A DNA stretch of 64,000 nt from Collimonas sp. PA-H2 (GTDB lineage: Bacteria; Pseudomonadota; Gammaproteobacteria; Burkholderiales; Burkholderiaceae_D), in NCBI RefSeq assembly GCF_002564105.1, contig NZ_PDBX01000001.1, positions 682,001 through 746,000 of the forward strand. The letters run 5' to 3'. This document shows positions 25,501-33,750 of this stretch, piece after piece. The translations under genes were made by a program, and so were the position numbers. Every line of letters begins with the position of its first letter. The stretch's first letter is position 1. Under the pieces are notes generated by a model. It saw only the letters and a list, made by a program, of their open reading frames with translations. It ran no database searches and was not told where the DNA came from.

Positions 25501-27223
25501 CCACTTCGGTCATGCGATTGACGTCATCGAAGACCATGACGGTGGCGGTGCCGTCGGCTTGCACTACCTTGAGCAGATTGCCGCGCTCGTCATAGTCAAA
25601 TTCGGTGCGCGCGCCGACCGGATCGACTACCGCCGTGGTGCGGCCCACCTCGTCATATTCAAAGATGGTGACGCCGCCCAGCGGGTCGATTTCGCATAAC
25701 GGCAGGTTGTTCTCATCGAACTTGATCAGCGAGGTATGACCCAGCGAGTCGGTGACTTCTGTTTCACGAAGCAGTTCGTTGTAGGCGAACCGGTAGTCAT
25801 GCAGTCCGTGATCTCCCCAGGCGTGCACTACCCGCCATTCTCTGTCGTAGGCGTAGTGAAAGGACAGACCGAGGCGGTCGGCGTGGCACACCATGTGGTG
25901 ACGGTCGTACTCAAAAGTACGGGCAGCGTTGAGCGCATCGAGCGCGGCGACCAGGTCCCGGTTCTGATATTTGTACGCCACCAGCGAGTGGGTCAGGCCG
26001 GTGGCGGGATCATGCAAGCTTAATTGATGAATTTTTCCATCGAGTTCATGCACTTCGATGAAGCGGCCCGGCAAGCCGTCGATGCCGCTTTCCACGATGC
26101 GGGTCAGATGGCCGTCGACACGTTCGAAGCGCCAGTGATTGCCGCACAGGTCTTCGATCCGTTCGATCTGCAGGTGCAGGGCTTGATGCAGCGGCGCGAC
26201 ATTGGCGGCCGACTTGCCGAAGACGTAGCGCAGATCGTCCTTGGTCAGCACTTGCAGTACGTCAGTTCCGCCCTCCTGCACCCAGATCAACCTTGCGCCA
26301 TCGACAAATTCGATCACGGCATGCTCGGCACCGATGGCGGCGGGCAGCTGCGGAAAGACTGCGGCACCGTTGGATTCGAAGAACAGGACAGTGCCGTCAG
26401 CGTCGATTTCCAGGCGGAAGTCGGCTGGGCTCTGCCAGCCGTGGCCGCACATGCCGTCATGGCTATTGGCCGATGAATAGTCGCGGCTCCAGCTCAACGG
26501 TAAGCGACCTGGTATCGAAAAATCTTCATGCGAAACGGCGACGCTGCCATCGCGAATATCGACCGGCTCCGCGCGCAATACCTTGCACTTCAGGAAGCCG
26601 GACTCCATATTCTCGAACAGCTTCTTGTATTTCGCTTTAAGGGCGTCGGCGGCGCGCTTGAAAGCTTTGGTCTCGCGCAGAGCCTTTAAGCCTTTACCCA
26701 GGCCTTTGGCCAGGCCCGCCAGCGCCAGCTGGGCGGCGATTCCCTCCAATGCCTCCATAATACTCGGCGGGCCGCCAACGAAGACGGTGTCGGGTATCGC
26801 TAGGTTGACCGACGTCGGCAGGGTCATCGACATATGCGGTTCGGCCGATTTCTTGAGCCGGAACGGAGGCACCATGCCGACCACGCTGCAATCGAGCACC
26901 GGCATGCCCAGGCGCGAAAATGGCGAGCCATCGGCCAGCACGGTCTTGCTGCCCATGAAGATCTGATCGTCAAACTGCGGCCCCTCGGGAGTGCGCAACG
27001 GCGGCATCCACACTCCCAGGGGGATGTGGACCGACAAGCCTTGGGTGCCAGCCGTGGCACGCTTGACGCCGGCCACCTGCACCGTGGCGCCGATGAACGG
27101 CAGGTAGTCGAACGGATCCAGCACAATGGAGATATGCGCCGTAGGCAGCGGCCCCGGCGGCATCTCGTACATGTGGATATCGATGCCGATCTGCGGATCG
27201 AAATGTTTGGCGGCGTTGGTCAT
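22532..27223 (-). CDS. PAAR-like/Rhs polymorphic toxin with deaminase-like C-terminal tip
   Basis: A 1563-residue Rhs effector. The ATG at 27223 was chosen for its AGGAAAG site. Residues 1-150 form a PAAR-like spike tip (TVLADGSPFSRLGMPVLDC and related glycine turns). From about residue 220 to 1170 are many YD/Rhs repeats (e.g. YRYDVKGRLL). These build the cocoon that encloses the toxin. About residues 1170-1312 are an unusual Pro/Gly/Ser-rich linker. The Rhs core end follows (YDADIGQFVGQDPIGLAGGDN..WVDPLGL). The 142-residue tip (from about residue 1422) contains HAE at 1447-1449 and CSEC at 1487-1490, the zinc-site pattern of the cytidine-deaminase superfamily. It is delivered with VgrG upstream, and the last codons overlap the immunity gene. 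The tip's GC content is much lower than that of the core, a sign of tip exchange. Confidence 0.9.
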   Translation of the reverse strand: MTNAAKHFDPQIGIDIHMYEMPPGPLPTAHISIVLDPFDYLPFIGATVQVAGVKRATAGTQGLSVHIPLGVWMPPLRTPEGPQFDDQIFMGSKTVLADGSPFSRLGMPVLDCSVVGMVPPFRLKKSAEPHMSMTLPTSVNLAIPDTVFVGGPPSIMEALEGIAAQLALAGLAKGLGKGLKALRETKAFKRAADALKAKYKKLFENMESGFLKCKVLRAEPVDIRDGSVAVSHEDFSIPGRLPLSWSRDYSSANSHDGMCGHGWQSPADFRLEIDADGTVLFFESNGAAVFPQLPAAIGAEHAVIEFVDGARLIWVQEGGTDVLQVLTKDDLRYVFGKSAANVAPLHQALHLQIERIEDLCGNHWRFERVDGHLTRIVESGIDGLPGRFIEVHELDGKIHQLSLHDPATGLTHSLVAYKYQNRDLVAALDALNAARTFEYDRHHMVCHADRLGLSFHYAYDREWRVVHAWGDHGLHDYRFAYNELLRETEVTDSLGHTSLIKFDENNLPLCEIDPLGGVTIFEYDEVGRTTAVVDPVGARTEFDYDERGNLLKVVQADGTATVMVFDDVNRMTEVVDPLGQHWRQSWDERGLLLEQSSPTGARARFTYDAHGQLLSRINPRGAVTVLAFDRYGNLARLTDALGHHSFFEHNALGHLKRRTDPIGDVTEYRYDVKGRLLQALQQGGASIHCDYNARDQLISYTNQNGTRTRLEYFGTGQVTRRVQSDGYAMQYLYDTEEQLVGLVNQRQESYQLKRDALGRVVEEVDYWGQPRHYRYDAGGNLLSATDPLGHIIAYTTDKLGRITKKTLPDSDHPAQQIHETFSYDKNGALVEMRNPHRHILCKFDADGRLSEEVQDGFQIEYRYDEVGNRLSRQTSAGNQIVATYDLRNLVATIVINDEPPILIERDTLGRPVKEQLSNSVQRQLCYDAASHLTAQTVLCDHMPLFATSYEYDRASNQTRRNDSEHGSDLYHYDPLGNLLHHTDPAGRVTEFLNDPAGDRLRTRIRQMEMQQAAGAEGQAEVLWSREGSHEGTHYVFDRAGNLIRRGTSPTSSANPSATDSTLQLRWDANQRLIGSSQAGQTTRYGYDSLGRRVFKRNQTHTTWFFWEGDALLGEVKQANDTQSVDIWSTGNVADFMAARKRLTALKTLHAQVREYAYYPGTFVPLALIDRQAKVAKRPAHATAIKAASPPVGQMPIAPAPPSITKPVPQVSSDSQAVAVGGMGGVVLSGMGELGSVRLGQHGEATPLISEGSRQTSLTNTSGSDRIGLGAGMQLGGSSSTPPPVFTPAVVVPDVAVVTRREINISDTKSLGDRPDSCVFHYHVDPNGCPTRLTDQDGQVVWSVSHTAWGAVQRLHVDIVDNPIRLQGQYFDVETGLHYNRYRYYDADIGQFVGQDPIGLAGGDNLYQYAPNPTRWVDPLGLWPLSGAKVKITVGEVTKEFSSKKNMHAEIVGLNWFMNKGGGFDGEDVIIHDVVGKENNVIKPVGVCSECRENIFALLKKGGASSVTMPKTVANVIIMEKMKIPSSAFDTLEEEIGEINRTHKKGDINRSNKSWEALEREKTC

Positions 27224-27236
27224 GGGCGCTTTCCTA

Positions 27237-28886
27237 TCAGGCTGTTGCGGCGGCGCCCAACGTCTCCGCGGCATGCGCGTTTGGATTGGCGGCTAGCGGG
27301 CCGTCGATCACGCCGGAGGAATCAGGCAGCTTGGTGAATTGCGGCGGCTCGCTCCATTGCGGGACGTCTTTATCGAGCGGATGCTTGACTTCCGGCAGTC
27401 CGTTCCAGAGCGGATTGAGCAGCTCGCGCGCCAACGCCACCACCTTGCGGAAATATTCGTCGCCGCCGGCGATCAGCTGTTCGCGCTCCTGGCGCTGGCG
27501 CTGGAAGCTGCTTTCAAAGCGTATATGCATAGCGTTTTCGATTTTTTCCAGGTCGCTGGCTTGCGGCTGTGCGCCCAGCTTGGCGGCTTGCTGTTCCGCT
27601 AGCAAATGCGCGGTAGAGATGGCGGCCTGGTAGTCGCTCGCGCTGCGTTCCAGTTTTGCGGTGCGCGCCGGGTCCTGTACGCGTAGCAAGTCATGCAGGG
27701 CCAGCGCCATGGTGGTGAGCGGACGTTCGGCCGGGCTCACTGCCTTGGCGGCGCGCAAAGCCAGCGCGCCGTGCTCGCGCGCCGGCTGCTGCTGGCCGTT
27801 CTGCGCATAGCAGTAGGCGGCCATGCGGAAGCCTTCGATTTCAAACATGGGATTCGGTACGCGCTGCGCCTGTTCGGCCGCGCTGCGATAGGCTTGCGCG
27901 GCGCGTTCTGGTTCTTTCGCCACCAGCCATACACCGGCTTCGCCGAACCAGGTTTGCATGATCAGGTCGGCGCCCATCGGATGCTTGCTTTGCTCGGCCT
28001 CGGTCGCGCAGGCGCGGGCGTCGCGATAGCGCTTGATGGCGTCGGCATAGTTTTTTTCCTTGAGGTGGGCGCCGGCGACCGCCATCTGCAGCACTACCTG
28101 CTGGTCCGGCCATTGTTCGCGCTGCGCGATCTCCATCGCTTTTTCGGCGCGTGCGGCAGTTTGCGCGGCGCTGCCCTTTTCCACCAGGGTGATGACATCG
28201 GTAAGCAGCTGGCGATACGCCACGGTAGGACCGGCGCCGCCGGCCTGGGCCACGGTTTCGCGGGCGATGTCAAACATGTCGATGGGCGCTTCGACCACAC
28301 GCACGCGGTCGCCATGGCGCTGCGCCAGCGCCTGCCAGCGTTGATCAGTGACCGTATCCACCAGCACCAGCCGCACGCCGGCGCCATCCGCCGTCAATGC
28401 GGGGCTGCGCAGCGCGGCATCCAGCCAAGCTTCCCAGGCTTCCTGGCTGGTGACCGGATGCGGCGCCAGTACTGCCGCGACATAGCGCAGATGTTCCAGC
28501 TGAGCGTGGTGGTAACTGGCAAACGATGCCAGCGTGGTCATCACGCCGGCGGCCGAATCGTGTTGCGGCGTCTGTGTAACGGACCAGTCGGTAGTCACGC
28601 CTTGCTCGTGCAGGCTGTCCTTGCTGTCGATATAGTTTTGCACCAGCGACTGGCGCAGCGCGCGGCTGTAGCCGAAACTGGTCTCGAACGCGGCATCGAA
28701 GCGCAGGAAAAGATCCGGCGTGGTCCAATCGCCGGGATGCTGCTGTATTTCGAAAAATGCCTGCAGCATGCGGTCGGCATTGGCGGGAATGCGCCATACC
28801 AGCACTCTCATGCGTGGGTCCTGGGTGTGTTCCAGCCACAGATCGCGCAGGGTCGCGACTCTTTTTTCGACAGGATTCTTAGCCAT
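27237..28886 (-). CDS. TPR-containing protein between vgrG and rhs, candidate effector adaptor
   Basis: A 549-residue cytoplasmic protein with no signal peptide. About residues 1-210 form a domain I cannot name (MAKNPVEKRVATLRDLWLE, then VWRIPANADRMLQAFFEIQ). From about residue 230 to 400 are TPR-like helical pairs (AVAGAHLKEKNYADAIKRYRDA, AAQAYRSAAEQAQRVPNP, ALALRAAKAV). The C-terminal part is charged and ends Ala-rich. It lies 22 bp after vgrG and 13 bp before rhs, the place where DUF4123, DUF2169 or DUF1795 chaperone/adaptor genes usually sit, yet none of their features are seen. A role in loading the Rhs protein onto VgrG is inferred from position only. Confidence 0.75.
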   Translation of the reverse strand: MAKNPVEKRVATLRDLWLEHTQDPRMRVLVWRIPANADRMLQAFFEIQQHPGDWTTPDLFLRFDAAFETSFGYSRALRQSLVQNYIDSKDSLHEQGVTTDWSVTQTPQHDSAAGVMTTLASFASYHHAQLEHLRYVAAVLAPHPVTSQEAWEAWLDAALRSPALTADGAGVRLVLVDTVTDQRWQALAQRHGDRVRVVEAPIDMFDIARETVAQAGGAGPTVAYRQLLTDVITLVEKGSAAQTAARAEKAMEIAQREQWPDQQVVLQMAVAGAHLKEKNYADAIKRYRDARACATEAEQSKHPMGADLIMQTWFGEAGVWLVAKEPERAAQAYRSAAEQAQRVPNPMFEIEGFRMAAYCYAQNGQQQPAREHGALALRAAKAVSPAERPLTTMALALHDLLRVQDPARTAKLERSASDYQAAISTAHLLAEQQAAKLGAQPQASDLEKIENAMHIRFESSFQRQRQEREQLIAGGDEYFRKVVALARELLNPLWNGLPEVKHPLDKDVPQWSEPPQFTKLPDSSGVIDGPLAANPNAHAAETLGAAATA

Positions 28887-28908
28887 GCTGGCCCCCTCTC
28901 AATAATGC

Positions 28909-31152
28909 TTAACTGTTCAGATTGATCTTGCTGCCGTTGATCGACACGCCTCCGCCGTTGACCTTGATAGTCGAGCCGCCTGCGGTAATCGTGATTTCGC
29001 CGCCATCGATGCTGATGCCGGCGCCGCCGACGATCAGGTCGACCTTGCTGCCGGAAACAATGGTCTGGTTGGAGCCCGAATACTGCGTGTGGGTACCAGA
29101 TACTTCGTGCTGCATATCGCCCGTCACCGACAACAAACGAGGGCCGGTATTGCTGTCCGTTACCTCGCCCGTGACCGTACGCTTATCGAGCCCGGTCACC
29201 GTCACTTCGCGGCCGGTACGCATGGTCTGGTTGACCGCGCCGTTGACGGTGTGCGTGAGCGTGCCGCTGATATCGTGTTTCCAGTCACCGTTGGTATTGC
29301 CGCTATAGTTGCCGATCAGCGTGTTGCTGTGATTGCCGGTAATGTTTTCGGTATAGCCCGCCGCGGTGATGGTCCGCGTCTGGCCGGCATTATAGGTTTG
29401 CGTCACCGCACCGGTCACCGTGGCGGTCGAGGCGCCGGTCACTGTGCGGGTATCGGTGCCGGTCACGGTCGCGCCGCGATTGCCGCCCACCGAGATATCC
29501 TGGTTGGCGCCGACATTCAGGCTGTGGTTGACGGCGACCGTGGTCGCCTTGTTGTTCTTGACTGTGCTGTTGTGATCGTTCAGCACCGTCACCGCCATAT
29601 CCTTCTGGGCGTGCATGTTGAGCAGTTCGCCGCCGGCCGTATCGTGCATGGTGACTTCGTTGAAGCCGCCGCCGCGCACGGTCTTGGAGCGCATGCCGCT
29701 GACTTCCTGGCCGAAAGGCGGCATGTTGTCGGCGTTGTAGACGCGGCCGGTGATGATGGGCCGGTCCGGATTGCCGTCGAGGAAATCGACCACCACTTCC
29801 TGGCCGATGCGCGGCGCCGATACCCCGCCCATACCGGCCCCGGCCCACGGGCTGGCGACCCGCACCCAGCAGGAGCTCTGGTCGTTGAACTGGCCCAGGC
29901 GGTCCCAGTGGAACTGCAATTTGACGCGGCCGTATTTGTCGTGCCAGATCTCCTCGCCTTTCGGCCCCACCACGGTCGCAGTCTGCGGCCCCGGCATCCG
30001 TGGCCTGACTGTATCGCGCGTGGGGCGGAAAGGAATCTTGCGGCGCAAGGCGGTGACCTCGACACGGTAGATGCAATCCTGGGCGGTGCTGAAATCGCTG
30101 GCGAAATTATTCCGGGCGTCATGCGTGATCTGCAGGGCGATGAAACGGTGCTCGGTGGCGTCGTCGCTCTCATGCTCGAAATGGCCTTGCAGATCGAAAT
30201 AGCGGCCAACGACCAGTTCACGATAAGTGCCGGAGCCTTCGAACAGCTTGGTCTGCCAGCCCGCTTCCTCGGCGCGCACCGCGCTCAGTTGCTCGCCGAC
30301 CGCGCTATTGCCGTAGCTGGCGGAACCGTCGTAGGCATAGCGCTCGAACTGCGGCAGGTTGCCGCGCGGGACATCGGTTTTCTGCTCCACGGCCAGCGGA
30401 TTGCGCGGCTGCTTGAAATCGAAACTCTTGATGCTGTGCACGGTGGCGCCGACCCGACGCCGCGGCCGCCAGTCGTCCAGCACGTCGCTGGCCTGCAGTT
30501 CCGGGTTCGGCTGGAAACGCACTGTCGCATCGTCTTCCAGCGGCAGGGATTGGGTGGAATCGTCGGCCAGCACCAGCTTATGGCCGCTCTCGCCATGCTC
30601 GAAACTATAGTAGATGCCGGCATCCTCCAGCAACCGCGAGACGAAGCTGAAATCGGATTCGTTGTATTGCACGCAGTAAGACAGTTTCGGATAGCGGCTG
30701 GCGATCAGGTCGAAGCGGTAGTCGGCCAGTTGGCCGTATTTGTGGAACACTTCCTGGGCGATATCGAGTACCGACAGATCCTGGAACACGCGGCAGTTGC
30801 TGGCGTAGTCGAGGAAAGAAAACCAGGGCGCCAGCTGCGCCTGGTAAGTGGCCATGCCGCCATCGCTGCCGGTGCGCGCGAATTCGCGCACGAAACCATG
30901 GAAATGGCGTTCGCTGGACTTGGTCTGCATGGTCAGCAGCAGCGGCTGGCCAACCAGCTGCTTTAGCTCAAGCTGCTCGTAGGGCGACAATAACTCCAGC
31001 GTCAGGTCGAAGGGTTTGGATAGCGCTTCCGTGCCGTGCAAGCGATGCACCAGCAGCAGGTCGGCGTCCAGCGGCGTCTTGATACGGACCAGGCGGCGAT
31101 CCTGGTTGAAGCGGCCGACGCGGGCCAGCATCGCAGAGGCGTTTGGATACAT
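28909..31152 (-). CDS. vgrG: T6SS spike protein VgrG (TssI)
   Basis: A 747-residue VgrG. The gp27-like base (RLHGTEALSKPFDLTLELLS, then VQYNESDFSFVSRLLEDAGIYYSFEH) is followed by the gp5-like OB fold (TVRPRMPGPQTATVVGPKGEEIWHDKYGRVKLQFHWDR). The needle is made of Thr/Val/Gly-rich repeats (TVTGTDTRTVTG and the like) that end at SINGSKINLNS. No extra effector domain follows the needle, so toxicity comes from the PAAR-Rhs protein. The ATG at 31152 is preferred because GGAG lies 7 nt upstream. A second ATG 6 nt before is too close to it. First gene of the leftward vgrG-TPR-rhs-immunity module. Confidence 0.96.
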   Translation of the reverse strand: MYPNASAMLARVGRFNQDRRLVRIKTPLDADLLLVHRLHGTEALSKPFDLTLELLSPYEQLELKQLVGQPLLLTMQTKSSERHFHGFVREFARTGSDGGMATYQAQLAPWFSFLDYASNCRVFQDLSVLDIAQEVFHKYGQLADYRFDLIASRYPKLSYCVQYNESDFSFVSRLLEDAGIYYSFEHGESGHKLVLADDSTQSLPLEDDATVRFQPNPELQASDVLDDWRPRRRVGATVHSIKSFDFKQPRNPLAVEQKTDVPRGNLPQFERYAYDGSASYGNSAVGEQLSAVRAEEAGWQTKLFEGSGTYRELVVGRYFDLQGHFEHESDDATEHRFIALQITHDARNNFASDFSTAQDCIYRVEVTALRRKIPFRPTRDTVRPRMPGPQTATVVGPKGEEIWHDKYGRVKLQFHWDRLGQFNDQSSCWVRVASPWAGAGMGGVSAPRIGQEVVVDFLDGNPDRPIITGRVYNADNMPPFGQEVSGMRSKTVRGGGFNEVTMHDTAGGELLNMHAQKDMAVTVLNDHNSTVKNNKATTVAVNHSLNVGANQDISVGGNRGATVTGTDTRTVTGASTATVTGAVTQTYNAGQTRTITAAGYTENITGNHSNTLIGNYSGNTNGDWKHDISGTLTHTVNGAVNQTMRTGREVTVTGLDKRTVTGEVTDSNTGPRLLSVTGDMQHEVSGTHTQYSGSNQTIVSGSKVDLIVGGAGISIDGGEITITAGGSTIKVNGGGVSINGSKINLNS

Positions 31153-31475
31153 TGACATTCTCCGTTTCGCAAAAGGAATGGCTCTGCTGAGGATAGCTAT
31201 TCAAGCCATGATCCCGAATGAGTTAGGCGCGGACACTGGCGCGCGTGGATACTTCATCGAACGACTGATCGGCAATATTATTGCCGGAAAGCAATTATAT
31301 CGAGATTTGGGGGAAATGCGACATTCCGCGACAATAATTTACATTGCCAGGATTAGCGGTGAATAAGGCCAGGCAATTGCGCAGCCAGCCGGCAACCGGC
31401 TGCGGGAAGATACATGCGGAGAAACAGCTCAGATGGCGATGCCTGGCATCGCCCTGTTTGAATGTTTGCAGTGTG
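31153..31475. other. Intergenic region between the TPR paralogue and vgrG
   Basis: 323 bp with no convincing gene. It contains an AT-rich stretch (around 31270-31345) that may hold the vgrG promoter, but no clear -35/-10 pair was found. Confidence 0.5.
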
Positions 31476-32042
31476 TTATTGCAGCGCGCCAAACGGCTTG
31501 GCGTCGCCGCCGGCATCGGTCGGCGCCGCGGCTTTGGCGGCACGCACGGCTTTCTTGCGCAACGGACGATTGGCCTTAGGCTTGGCTTCTGCCACTGCCG
31601 ACGGATCAACCACGGTTTCTCCCAGGCTTTCGCGCAGCAGTTTTGTCTGACTTTGCGCGTCTGTCAGCACCGTGCCGTTCAAATCGCTCTGCGCGTTCAG
31701 GTCATTCAGGGCCTTGATCGACAGCTTGAGGCTGCCCAGGGCGACCACGCCGCGCGCATATTTGTCGGCTGGATCGCGTTGCAGCACTTCCAGTGCGTAG
31801 GCAACCGCGTCGCCATAGCTGCCGGCATCGTATTTGATCTGAGTCATGCGCAGCCATGGCGTTTTTTCGGTCGGACGGGCCTGTGCTACGTCCTTGAGCA
31901 CTTTGATTTCCTGGTCGGCTGCACTGTTCTTCTGCGCCGTATCCGCCACGGCAGGAGCGGTGGCAGCGGCCGATGCGGCCAGCGGCAGCATCAGGCAGCT
32001 CATGGCAACGCTGCAGATCAGTTTGTTTTTCCAATGATTCAT
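31476..32042 (-). CDS. Periplasmic TPR-like protein, paralogue of the 12002-12589 lipoprotein
   Basis: A 188-residue exported protein. The signal peptide MNHWKNKLICSVAMSCLMLPLAASA lacks a lipobox and should be cut by signal peptidase I. The mature part matches the gene at 12002 closely in several blocks: PWLRMTQIKYDAGSYGDAVAYALEVLQRDPADK, then ALNDLNAQSDLNG, LRESLGETV, and the terminal KPFGALQ. It thus has the same TPR-like helices but is soluble, whereas the other copy is lipid-anchored. It stands alone between vgrG and tssA with its own leader. Function unknown. The duplication within one T6SS locus suggests an envelope-linked accessory role. Confidence 0.85.
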   Translation of the reverse strand: MNHWKNKLICSVAMSCLMLPLAASAAATAPAVADTAQKNSAADQEIKVLKDVAQARPTEKTPWLRMTQIKYDAGSYGDAVAYALEVLQRDPADKYARGVVALGSLKLSIKALNDLNAQSDLNGTVLTDAQSQTKLLRESLGETVVDPSAVAEAKPKANRPLRKKAVRAAKAAAPTDAGGDAKPFGALQ

Positions 32043-32592
32043 AGTCCCTTACTCACTTTCTTAAAAATATTAAAACCGAGGCAGCACGGCACAGCCGTTT
32101 CACATATGACAATCATAATCGGCTATTAACCGCCGCTACGACTATTGCCGCCTAATTAACAAATAATGACAATTCACGCAGGTGCAACGACCGCTTTCTC
32201 AACATGAGATCTCGGTTTTCACCTGTCGATAACAATCCGGGCTCCGGCATCGCATAGCGAGCAACAGCAACTGATCAATACATGCACTGTGGACACATGT
32301 TACTACGGAAACATATCCTTTTCCTTTTTGACACCCGCATCGCATACAAGCTACAGAAAAACCACAACTGGTGACATTGGCAATTTACCTATCGTTTTTA
32401 AAGCCCTGGGGACACACTGGAGTATGATTGCACCGAGGAAATGTCAGCATTTGTCCGGCGTTTCATGTAATGTATTGGCAAGATTTTATTTACTGTTGCG
32501 ATATATTCCCGGTCAGGGGCGGCAACGGGTTTCTCCTCGATCCGGCGACTGCAACCTTTCTTAGCTCGAATTATTTTTGTGGGTTTTCTTTT
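32043..32592. other. Divergent control region between the TPR paralogue and tssA
   Basis: 550 bp, AT-rich, with only short, non-conserved open frames. It must carry the promoters for the leftward TPR gene and the rightward tssA. Candidates such as a TTGACA near 32325 have no good -10 at the right distance, so I make no promoter call. Confidence 0.5.
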
Positions 32593-33708
32593 ATGTTTTC
32601 TGTCGAACAATTACTTAATCCAATCAGTGACTCCGCACCTTGCGGCGCCGACCTGTCCTTTTCCAGCGACCTCGACGCCATCGCCCATGCACGCCGTTTC
32701 GACGACCCGTCGCTGGACCAGGGCGAGTGGATCACCGAACTGAAAGAAGCCGACTGGGGATTTGTGGTCGACAACTGCGCGCGCCTGATCGAAACCCAGA
32801 GCAAGGATTTGCGCCTGGCAGTCTGGCTAAGCGAAGCCAATGCCAAGGTGCGCCATTTCCGCGGACTGGCCGATGGCTATCTGCTGCTGGCCGGCTTGAG
32901 CGACCGCTTTTGGGACATGCTGTATCCGATACCGGACGACGACGATCAGGAACTGCGCATCGGCAATGTCGGCTGGCTATTGTCGCGCTCGGTGCAACTG
33001 GTGCGCGAAATCCCGCTCACCGAAGGCCGCGGCACGGCGTTTTCTACCATCGATTTCGAATCCGCGCGCATCCGCGCCGCCAATGAAGAACGCGGCAACA
33101 GCGATGGCGGTGACGGCGTCAAGCTGGCGGATGTGGAGTCGGCACGGCGCAAATCCTCTCCCGCTTACTATGAAAAACTGCTGGCCGACGCTAACGCTTG
33201 CCAGCAGGCGCTGCTGCAGCTGGAAAAATCGATAGATTTCCGGGTCGGCCAGGACGGCCCCGCTTTTTCCGCGGTCAAGGAAGCGCTGGAAAGCGTGATT
33301 GCAACCATTACCCGTTTCGCCCAGGAAGCCGGGATCAATACCCGCCCTGCAGCGCAAGCCAATGGCGCCGACACCCATGCCAACAATGGACAAAACGCGG
33401 GACAAAGCGCAGCCAAGATGCAACCGGAGGTGAACCAGGTGGAACAGCAGGAACCGCAAGCAACAGGCCTCAACGGCCCGATCCAGAATCGCACCCAGGC
33501 CCTGATGCAACTACGCCACGTGGCGGATTTCTTCCGCCGCACCGAGCCGCACAGCCCGGTTGCCTATCTCGCGGAAAAGGCCGCCCACTGGGGCGAGCTG
33601 CCGCTGCATCACTGGCTGCGCACGGTCATCAAGGATCCGGGATCGCTGGCGCATGTGGAAGAATTGCTGGGACTGCAGGGCGACAACCAGTCGCACGACC
33701 AGAACTGA
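32593..33708 (+). CDS. tssA: T6SS assembly protein TssA (ImpA)
   Basis: A 371-residue TssA with an N-terminal ImpA_N domain: LLNPISDSAPCGADLSFS, LKDLRLAVWLSEA-type helices, then GLADGYLLLAGLSDRFWDMLYPIPDDDD. The last is the family signature. An Ala/Gln-rich linker (about residues 255-300) precedes a C-terminal helical region with RTQALMQLRHVADFFRRTEPHSPVAYLAEKA and HWLRTVI, the ring-forming domain. TssA primes and coordinates tail-tube/sheath growth. The ATG at 32593 (MFSVEQLLNP) is the family start. The frame continues upstream but looks non-coding. It is separated from the other tss genes by the effector module. Confidence 0.94.
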   Translation: MFSVEQLLNPISDSAPCGADLSFSSDLDAIAHARRFDDPSLDQGEWITELKEADWGFVVDNCARLIETQSKDLRLAVWLSEANAKVRHFRGLADGYLLLAGLSDRFWDMLYPIPDDDDQELRIGNVGWLLSRSVQLVREIPLTEGRGTAFSTIDFESARIRAANEERGNSDGGDGVKLADVESARRKSSPAYYEKLLADANACQQALLQLEKSIDFRVGQDGPAFSAVKEALESVIATITRFAQEAGINTRPAAQANGADTHANNGQNAGQSAAKMQPEVNQVEQQEPQATGLNGPIQNRTQALMQLRHVADFFRRTEPHSPVAYLAEKAAHWGELPLHHWLRTVIKDPGSLAHVEELLGLQGDNQSHDQN

Positions 33709-33733
33709 GGTGCCGAGCGCAGCCACCTCAGTT
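33703..33733 (+). terminator. Hairpin at the tssA stop, probable terminator
   Basis: AACTGAGGTG (33703-33712) pairs perfectly with CACCTCAGTT (33724-33733). The TGA stop of tssA is within the left arm. The T-rich tract after it is broken (TTTCGCCTGGTTTCTTT), so efficiency is uncertain. It separates the convergent tssA and the OmpA-type gene. Confidence 0.5.
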
Positions 33734-33750
33734 TCGCCTGGTTTCTTTAT

